From Cristatella mucedo (taxonomy: Eukaryota; Bryozoa; Phylactolaemata; Cristatellidae), in assembly GCA_009760855.2 (NCBI GenBank), contig WPIO01000007.1:6108501-6172500 (forward strand): DNA of 64,000 bases, in the 5' to 3' direction. The number at the start of each line of letters is the position of its first letter. The first letter of the stretch is position 1. The notes below the pieces were generated by a model. That model worked only from the letters and a program-made list of their open reading frames with translations. It made no database searches and had not been told where the DNA came from. This document shows positions 56,440 to 64,000 of this stretch, piece by piece. Both the position numbers and the translations under genes were made by a program.

Positions 56440-58610
56440 CTCGCTGCTGCACGAGTTCACGCTTCCTCTTGCCCTCAGTTCCTGCAAGGGCAACTAATTA
56501 GCTGTTCTGTTCCTCCGCTTAAAGACCATTGGCGGCAGAAGCTTTTGCTCTGCAAGTCTCTAGACTGTGGAACTCACTTCCGCGATTGTTACGCAATGAC
56601 AACCATTCTTCTGCTGCCGAATATGGCTCATCCTTTCCAGCCGTTCTGCGCTGCTATTTCCGCACTACTCACTTCCTCAACCGCTCTTCCGACTCTGGTA
56701 TGCTTCCCACTTTCTCTTTGTTGCGTGAGATAAAGTCTGCTGGCTATCGCTGTCCTGCTCCTACGTTGCATTGATCTGCTACTGCCATGCATAGCTAACA
56801 TCCTCAATATGTCATTAGCCTCAGGTCATGTCCCAGCACCTTTCAAAAAAGCTGTAGTCAGGCCACTTCTCAAGAAAGCGACACTAGACCAAGAAAACTT
56901 GAGCAACTACCGCCCAGTATCCCTTCTACCATTCCTATCAAAGACACTGGGACGAGTCGTGTCAGACTGGCTGAACTTTTTGACCTGTTAAAACTTCAAA
57001 ACCTTGCTAGTAAGTTCCAGTCTGGCTTTAGAGCTAATCACTCAACAGAGCCAGCATTGCTTAAGGTATACAACGACCTACTTAGGAATGCAGACATAGG
57101 TCGAGTGTCTGCTTGTTTTGCTCGATCTTTCGACAGCATTTGATGCTATCGACCACCAAGTTCTTCTAGAGCACCTCTCATCTCGCCTGTGCATCACTGG
57201 CATTGCTCTGCAGTGGTTCAGGTCCTATCTCACTGGGAGACTCCAGAGTATTGACGTGAATGGACAAAGATCATCCGAGGTACCTCTGAAATATGGAGTA
57301 CCTCAGGGCTCCGTGCTAGATCCGGGTATTTTAGCGGTTTATACTCTCCCTCTGGCTGATGTGATTGCCACGCACAATTTAGGCTTTCACTTCTATGCGG
57401 ATGACACTCAGTTGTACCTTTGCTTTGATCTCTCACAGCCTTCGAGCACCTCAAATTCTCTCAACTCACTTGCTGCATGCATTGATGACATCTGCTCATG
57501 GATGGCAGCAAATTTTCTTAAATTAAACGATAAAACTAACTTACTAGTTATGGGCAAACCCAGTGTGATTCAGAAATATGAAAGGTTGACTTAAAATTGG
57601 CTCTGCAAGCATATCTCCTGTCGAATCAGCTCGAAATTTAGGTGTTATGTTCCAAAGTGACCTCTCGGTAGACGACCACATCAGCTCCACAGTCAAATCT
57701 GCCTATTTTCAGCTTCATAACATTGCTAAAACTCGGGCTTGTTTAGATAAGGATACTACGTCTAAGTTGGTCCATGCATTCGTGACATCTCGTTTCGACT
57801 TCTGCAACTCACTGCTTACTGGCCTACCAGCATGTGCGATCAGGCGATTGCAGCTGGTGCAAAACTCGGCAGCTAGGCTTGTCTGTCGTGAGCGTCGCAG
57901 TTGCCACATTACTCCACTTCTCGCCGACCTGCACTGGCTACCAGTGAGGCAACGGATTGACTTCAAGGTTTTGTCGCTCACTTTTAGGTCTCTTCATTCT
58001 ATGGCTCCAGCCTATCTTTCAGATATACTACCCCATCAGGCCAAGCATCGTACCACCCGCTTTTCGGAATCCAGCAGTCTGGAAATACCTCGTATAAACC
58101 TCAAATCCTTTGGAGACCGTGCATTCAGCTCGTATGCTCCCAAAGCCTTGAACTCCCTCCCGACCTGCGTCAGAACATCCCCTGACCTGACCACATTTAA
58201 AAAGAACTTAAAAACACACCTATTTAGGACAGCATTTAGCGGCTCCATATGATTCGTCCTTCACGTGCTTATGCGTGCTGACACTGTGCATGCTGCCACT
58301 AACCACATTTGCATGCTGACCCTGTGCATGTCACTCCTAATCATGTTATTCATTTTGTTTGTTTTTCAAGCATGATTTTACTTACCCTTTAATTGCATTT
58401 CCCTTTGCAGCAAATGTAAAGCGCCTAGAGAGAGATTGAGTTCTCTGAGGGCGCTTTATCAAGTACATTATTATTATTATTATTACCGAATTTGTACCGA
58501 AAACCGCTTAGGCTGTGAGTGAACTATACAAACTTCCCTGCGTAACACTCACATAATCTTTGTGGCTTTATGGAGCTGCAGACGGCGATACATTAAATTA
58601 CATTTTATTA
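56440..58610 (+). mobile_element. LINE family 2 fragment split by LINE family 1
   Basis: Left part 56440-56746 encodes LAVLFLRLKTIGGRSF and FSLLREIKSAGYR. Right part 58487-58610 resumes with the TESRLGCE-type segment and the 3' end ending in a TACATTAAATTACATT tail. Between them lies the LINE family 1 copy. The duplicated bases at the junctions are close to TACCG/TATCG. Confidence 0.8.
56747..58486 (+). mobile_element. LINE family 1 copy with reverse transcriptase, inserted into LINE family 2
   Basis: It starts inside the upstream RT region ([31 protein letters not shown]), then DLSTAFDAIDHQ, YGVPQGSVLDPG, FYADDTQLYL and an open C-terminal frame of about 201 codons (57647-58252, HISSTVKSAYFQLHN to THLFRTAFSGS). 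The 3' UTR and (ATT)n tail end at about 58486. Frameshifts near 56990, 57110 and 57595 break it. Sequence on both sides belongs to LINE family 2. It lies between the hnRNP M-like and CRTC genes. Confidence 0.9.
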
Positions 58611-59214
58611 CATACGTCGTTGCCGCGCTGGAGCCTCCGAGCCTAAGTTCTGGTTACGCCTTTTGTACAAAGCAAGGCCCACTCGTTCGCGTAGATGTAT
58701 GGAAAGGGCGGCGTGCTAAATCAGCCATTATGACTGCCGATAAACAAATTATTGCTGATGAATAAGTATCTCGCTACCCTGACTGGAGCTCATTGGTTCC
58801 ACCTTCGAATGCAGGACTAGTTGCTTACCTCGGACTACTAAAGCAAGTGGACCGCGATTAAAAAACTGCTGGTAAGAGGAGCAGTAATGTTTGCGACGTT
58901 CTGGACAGAAGGTTTGCTGATTTTTGAGTGCTCCAGAAAACCTTTTCACGAAAAATGGACCTAGGTTTTGCAGTGCTGAGTTCCATAAGAACGGTTAACC
59001 AAAATAGGTGCTCGCCACATCGCGTGCCTGTTGTACCTAAAGTACCGGTTGGGATGCATCTAACAAAATATAATTATATAATATAATGTAATAATGATAA
59101 CAATATAATAATAATTAATACTATACTATAAAAAAACAACTGCTGTTATTAGTCTTCGGCAGTCAGCCATTAATTTGACCCAATCCTGCGTTGTGGCAAC
59201 GGAGTTAGTTTTAT

Positions 59215-59885
59215 AGCAGCTCTCTGATTAACCGAGGGGAAGATGCTTGGCTATTAATGCCATGCTTCCTTTCCAGAATATGTAGAGTACTTAGCAAGAG
59301 ATTTAGTTCTCCAAAGGCGCTCTACAAAAGTTGTATTAACATTCTTATTGAAGATTGCTGCAAACTCCAGCGTAACAATGGGCTTCTTCTCCAGCTACTT
59401 GCTGAGTTTGACTAAAAAAACGCTCGCGTTGAGATCCGGCAATGCGACGCCAAATGATTTTCTCTTTTGCTTGTATCTCTCGTTGCAGCCTGCGATCGTT
59501 GTTTGTTTCTCTCGTTGCCTGCAGTAGTTAGGCATATAGTCTACACGATTCGCTCTTTTGTTCCGAATCCTTTGCTATCACAGTACGAACTTCCTCAGTT
59601 TTTGTGGACTCATTTTTGGTCTTAAAAATATGAAAATTAATTTTCCACTAGCAGCTGGTGTTGCCATTCGAATTTACATACTCTAGGGTTCTCTTCCCAT
59701 TAATGTTATGGCTAGCGAATCAGCAGTGACTTCCATTTAGGGGACTTACAGTCAAAAGCATATACGTTTATGCTTGAAATAACTGTACGAGCTATTGTCA
59801 CTTATAGGACGAGCTTCCTTTCCAGCCTACGTGACATACCTCTAGAAAAAGGTTGAGGTCTCTTAGGGTGCTATACTATGTGTTA
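59215..59885 (+). mobile_element. Two old LINE family 1-like 3' ends in tandem order
   Basis: At 59215-59345 and again at 59740-59885 the plus strand shows CTTCCTTTCCAG(A/C), AGCAAGAGATTTAGTTCTC or AGAAAAAGGTTGAGGTCTC and a GGCGCTCTA / GGGTGCTATA end. Sequence between them is unassigned. Confidence 0.5.
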
Positions 59886-60298
59886 CTAATTTCAGCCGCA
59901 CAAATGCATTTGCAAAGCTCCTCGGAAAACCATAAACTGATAGGTCACAATACTGTAAACCGATAGCTCACAATCTTCGTGACTGGCATGTGCTGTTTAT
60001 GCTAGCAGACAGGAAATAAGAGAGAACTTAAAAGCAAAGAGAGAGGAGGGTCATACTGGGGTGCCTGGTGTAGACTAAGCACTCCAAGTCATCTATCGAC
60101 AAAGGTACACGGCAGGGGCGATGACGGGCTGGAAAGGTGCCAATGGTTCGAGGCAATTGAAATGCGAAGGGTCGTGGGACGAGCACAGTCCACCGGCCTA
60201 CCCAAGCCTACGTTTTACTATTACATTGCCAGCACAAGAGTGCTGGGTGTGTACCTCCAGGACGTAGAAGCGTGTTAGCAATTTCATTGCATTCTTCA

Positions 60299-60304
60299 TT
60301 TATT
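60299..60304 (-). other. Possible poly(A) signal of the CRTC homologue
   Basis: An AATAAA hexamer on the minus strand lies about 840 nt downstream of the CRTC stop codon. I saw no nearer canonical hexamer. Use of this site is inferred only. Confidence 0.3.
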
Positions 60305-61143
60305 TTGATTTACGTGAAACCACATACAGTGTATGTCTGCATAATGTAGAAGCTTGTACATCTGTATAGGTACAAACGGATGTACTGGTACACGTAAGTG
60401 CACATGCACATACAGATACGAACTCAAACTAAATCAGCATATGTAAATGATTATGCAAATTGTAAAAAAGAGCTGTAACAAGACTCTCACCAAAGCTTAC
60501 TCACAATAAAATGGAATCACAACCCTTACAGGAAGAGGTTCAATGGATTCTGATCACAAAGCGACGAGTAAAGGCTCAAGACTGACTCTATAAAAACGTC
60601 CTGCAAAAAATTAAACTTACAACATTAGAGGATATGCCCACTGAAGATACAAAATAGCATGTCCAAGACCAGTAGAAGGCCTGTCAAGCCCAGCAATTTA
60701 TACAGACACATTTACAATCCACGGCCCACCTTTAAAAATTCATGCACTGTACACAGAGGCACCACTGCCTGCACAATTAACGAAAGGCAGGGGCACCTTT
60801 CAATTGTGACTTTAAAATGGCACACACCACCAGCAACAAAACCGAGACAAGCACGATAAACCGTCTGCTCCTGATTTCACCAGTGCAGCTGGCACTCCCA
60901 CTCTGTCACGATCAATGCTCCGTACATCTCAGCAGCTTGCTCTTTCGGAAGGCCCGGCAGGCTGATGCCGGAGATAAACTTCATGATAACTTCAGATTAG
61001 GCAGGGCACTGGCTACTGATAAACAAGAGCCACGAAACTCACTTTGCCACCGTCCAGCCAAGGTAGCAGCAGCAACAATGTGCTTCTGGCTACTGATGGA
61101 TGATGAAGTAACGCTGAACAATGCCCTGCATATAGGGTGATGG

Positions 61144-61352
61144 CTACCCAAGCCGAAGCTGATCTTCGGTGTTTGGATCAGTGACCAGGCTAGACGGATC
61201 ATCTAGCATCTGTAAGCCTTCAAAGTCAAGAGGGGCTAGCTCTGCTTTAAGCTGCTCGTCCATGGGGAAAAGATCGCCCGAGTCAAAGCTCTCCTGGAAG
61301 ACAGGACAGCTGACGTCTTTAAAGCAATCGTGTCTCATGGATTCATCAGCAC
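61144..61352 (-). CDS. CREB-regulated transcription coactivator (CRTC) homologue, last coding exon
   Basis: The last exon opens after acceptor TTTAATTGCAG (phase 1) and ends in TAG at 61146-61144. Its end reads DLFPMDEQLKAEL, then LDFEGLQMLDDP, then VTDPNTEDQLRLG. This aligns by eye with the acidic C-terminal transactivation end of CRTC proteins ([33 protein letters not shown]-type). CRTCs shuttle to the nucleus when dephosphorylated and boost CREB-driven transcription; this tail recruits the transcription machinery. The usual FRMDRL end is replaced by LRLG. Upstream exons were not found within the window. The match is short, so some doubt remains. Confidence 0.78.
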
Positions 61353-61467
61353 CTGCAATTAAAGAATGCACCACCGAGCCAATAAAAGCTATCGTTACTC
61401 TCAACTCATGTATATGTTGTACAACATACAAGTACATAGGATATACCTACTCGAGCAAAAAAGTATT

Positions 61468-61469
<2 letters not shown>

Positions 61470-61561
<92 letters not shown>
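61470..61561. repeat. (TA)n microsatellite
   Basis: About 45 perfect TA units some 120 bp upstream of the CRTC last exon, inside its intron. It is self-complementary and may form a cruciform. Confidence 0.95.
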
Positions 61562-61565
<4 letters not shown>

Positions 61566-61689
61566 TAAGCCGCGACTTACGAAATAGTTAGGGCCAGGAA
61601 GTCTTATTTTCGTAAGTCGAGGACGGTACACGACAGCCCACAATACCCACATAACTGTCACACATTGTTTCCTCCCTACTGTTTATTAA

Positions 61690-62710
61690 AATAATAACAA
61701 TAATACACTTGATAAAGTGCCCTCAGAGATCTCAATCTCTTTCTAGGCACTTTACATTTGCTGCAAAGAAACACGATCGAACGGTGAGTGGTATCATGCT
61801 TGATAAACAACACGAATAGCTTGGTTAGGGGTAAACATGCACAGGGTCAGCATGCAAGTGTGGTTAGTGGCAGCATGCACAGTGTCAACACGAATAAGCA
61901 CATACAAGACGAATTACAGGGACCCACTAAATGCTGTCATAAATAGGTGCATTTTTAGTTTCTTTTTAAATATGGACTAGTCAGGAGATTTTGTGACGCA
62001 AATCGGGAGTGAGTTCCAGGCTTTGGGAGCAAGCGAACTAAAGGCACGGTCTCCAAAGGATTTGAGGTTTGTACGAGGTATATGTAAACCGTTGGTTTCC
62101 GAAAAGCAGGTGGTACGATGCTTGGCCTGGTGGGGGAGTAGATCTGATTGGTAGGCTGAAGCCAAGAATGAAGCGACCTAAAAGTGAGTGACGAAACCCT
62201 GAAGTCGATCCGTTGCTTGACTGAGAGCCAGTGCAGGTTGGCAAGAAGTGGTGTGATGTGGCAACTGCGAAGCTCACGACAGACAAGCCTAGCTGCAGAG
62301 TTTTGCACCAGCTGTAAGCGCTTGATTGCATATGCTGGTAGGCCAGCAAAGCAGTGAGTTACAGAAGTCAAGACGGGATCTCACAAATGCATGGACCAAC
62401 TTGGACGTGGTATCCTTATCTAAACAAGCCCGAATTTTAGCAATGTTATGAAGATGAAAATAGGCAGATTTGACTGTGGAGCTGATCTGGTCGTCTAACG
62501 AAAGGTCACTTTGTAACATGACACCTAGATTTCGTGCAGATTCAACAGGAGATATGATGGCAGAGTCTATTATGAGTGTTAGCCTTTCCAATTTCTGAAT
62601 CACACTTGGTTTACCCATAACTAGTAAGTTCGTTTCATCGTCATTCAATTTAAAAAAAATTGCTGCCAGCCATGTATAAACATCATCAATACATGCAGCA
62701 AGAGAGTTGA

Positions 62711-62713
<3 letters not shown>
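61690..62713 (-). mobile_element. LINE family 1 copy, 5'-truncated, in CRTC intron
   Basis: The minus-strand frame carries LNSLAACIDDVYTWLAA, NLLVMGKPSVIQKLERL, ARNLGVMLQSDLSLDDQ and the C-terminal blocks, then the 3' UTR and an AAT tail near 61690. The 5' cut lies exactly at an (AT)n tract (62714-62761). It is in the same direction as the CRTC gene, upstream of its last exon. Confidence 0.87.
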
Positions 62714-62764
<51 letters not shown>

Positions 62765-62805
62765 TTGTATATGTGTGTATACACACACACACACACACAC
62801 ACAGA
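62714..62805. repeat. (AT)n then (AC)n microsatellite
   Basis: About 24 AT units begin exactly where the LINE family 1 copy is cut, followed after 20 bp by about ten AC units and GTGTGT. Confidence 0.92.
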
Positions 62806-62856
62806 GATATGCATGTGTGTGTGTCTATATTTTGTGTGTTGTGCATAAGCTGACTA

Positions 62857-63005
62857 AACAGCCTCATTTATATAGCAGCAAAATACCCTTCACGGCTATA
62901 ACCACAGCTTGCAGTGGTCAATCAAGGATCGACTGCTACAGGACTCGAACCTAGGACCCGGGTAGTGAAGAGCGAGCACCTTACCCCTGGGCTAACACCC
63001 AGGGG
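62857..63005 (-). mobile_element. SINE-2 copy
   Basis: Reverse complement has GTTAGCCCAGGGGTAAGGTG (A box), GGTTCGAGTCCTGTAGC (B box), and ends GCTATATAAATGAGGCTGTT. Confidence 0.8.
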
Positions 63006-63304
63006 CATAATGAGGAGTAGTAGACATTAGACCAAAGCACAAAGAACGAATGCACCTAATTAGTATAATGCCTTTCACGATAGCATTTTCATAAACCAGA
63101 GTATACAACAGAAAATATCGAGAGAAAACATCACAGACCTGTAAGTCTAACTAAAGATGGTAGACACCCATTTAACAGTGCCTTGAAAACGATTGCATTG
63201 TCTGTTTTGGAGATACATGTACGTGTGCAGTAGTATGAAAACAGTAGTGTACCGGCTATGCCAATTTCCTAGCTGAATGCTGTCGCCAACCGACATGCTT
63301 AAGA

Positions 63305-63600
63305 CTACCTAGTTGACTGGAGCTTACTTCCACAATTCTTAAGCAACGAAATCTATTCTCCTGCTGCCGACTGTGGCACATACTTTCCACTCGTCCTTAG
63401 CAGCTACTGCAATGCAACCTGCTTCCTCGGCTGCCCTGCTGACTCGGATGTGCTCCTCACTTTCTCTTTGCTTCGTGAGAAGTCTGTTAACTACCACATG
63501 AGTACCGAAACCCGCTTAGGCCTTGAGAGCATCTCTCGTCACACCCACTTCATCTTTGCGGGTTTTGGGGAACTACAGAGGGAGATATATTATATTAGGT
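63305..63600 (+). mobile_element. LINE family 2-like fragment
   Basis: It encodes a decayed WS.LPQFLSNEIYSPAAD-type block, then FSLLREKSVNYHMSTETRL and a GGAGATATATTATATTAGG end. It is more diverged than the 29.4-kb copy. Confidence 0.7.
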
Positions 63601-63839
63601 TGACTGCCTTTACGATGGGCCAAGCGAGGGCCCTTTGCAACACGAGACTTGGTAACGTTGCAATCGCTATACAATTTCAAATCGGTGGACTTCGGTGAGG
63701 TACAACCTGAAGAAGAAAGCTACGACCTGTGCTTTGATAGCTTAAAGAAACCTAGTCACCTAAATGTCACAAAATACCCACTAGAGCGGACTGAATGCAC
63801 CTCTAGGCATCATTTCGCCCCTTCGAGGGTTCTTGCACA

Positions 63840-63960
63840 AAGCCTGTAGGCTGCTGCTGGGAAGCTTAAAGCTTGTGGACTGCTACTGGGAAGCCAGTTG
63901 GTAGGAATACGATTAGGCATCGACTAAATTGGTAGGGATACGATCAGGCATACACTAGAT
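63840..63960. repeat. Two adjacent ~30-bp tandem duplications
   Basis: GGCTGCTGCTGGGAAGC near 63849 recurs changed near 63878, and TTGGTAGGAATACGATTAGG at 63898 recurs changed at 63929. Their origin is unknown. Confidence 0.7.
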
Positions 63961-64000
63961 AAAAGTGTGCTTGATCGGAACAAAAAAGAAGCCTCTTCTC

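Larger units (their letters stand above)
58611..61143. other. Region between LINE copies and the CRTC last exon
   Basis: The right part (about 60300-61143) is probably the CRTC 3' UTR. The rest holds two old LINE tails and unassigned AT-rich sequence. Confidence 0.4.

Noticed and set aside
63840-63960. CRISPR-like direct repeats
   Set aside because: Only two copies per unit, imperfect, adjacent without spacers, in a eukaryotic context.

Overview
This is a piece of a metazoan nuclear genome, probably an invertebrate. It has spliced genes with short exons and GT-AG introns, many truncated non-LTR retrotransposons, tRNA-derived SINEs, long microsatellites and a decayed Tc1 transposon. I see no operons, bacterial genes, CRISPR arrays, rRNA or independent tRNA genes. 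The lineage cannot be narrowed from the sequence alone.

Three host genes can be supported, all on the minus strand. (1) Positions 27146 down to 2278 hold the 5' part of an ERG-type (Kv11/KCNH) voltage-gated potassium channel gene. Five exons join in phase and encode the N-cap, the PAS (eag) domain and a long low-complexity linker. The transmembrane part lies beyond the left edge or in exons I could not find. Its start lies in a GC/CpG-rich block (about 25.4-27.9 kb). (2) Positions 54615 down to 42370 hold a complete hnRNP M / MYEF2-like RNA-binding protein gene. Its 11 coding exons join without a frame break into 589 residues with three RRMs and a Gly/Ser/Tyr-rich spacer. (3) Positions 61352-61144 hold the last coding exon of a CREB-regulated transcription coactivator (CRTC) homologue; the rest of that gene lies to the right.

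Most other recognisable sequence is mobile. LINE family 1 (L2/CR1-like reverse transcriptase, ATT-repeat tail) has more than a dozen copies, nearly all 5'-truncated. LINE family 2 is related but has a different 3' end, with an ACATT-type tail. SINE-1 has a tRNA-like head and shares its 3' end with LINE family 1; SINE-2 is a second tRNA-derived family. The two LINE families are nested in each other at two places (37.7-38.0 kb and 56.7-58.5 kb). A fragment of a retrotransposon with a restriction-like endonuclease (R2/NeSL-like) lies at 34.3-34.7 kb and adjoins a truncated SINE-1. A Tc1-like transposase pseudogene lies in hnRNP M intron 1.

Nothing here amounts to a clearly new biological system. 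The best leads are the SINE-1/LINE-1 shared tail, the reciprocal LINE nesting, the coding 9-bp minisatellite in the potassium channel linker, the SINE beside a splice acceptor of that gene, and the RLE element abutting a tRNA-like SINE. All similarity statements come from reading motifs by eye; no database search was run.
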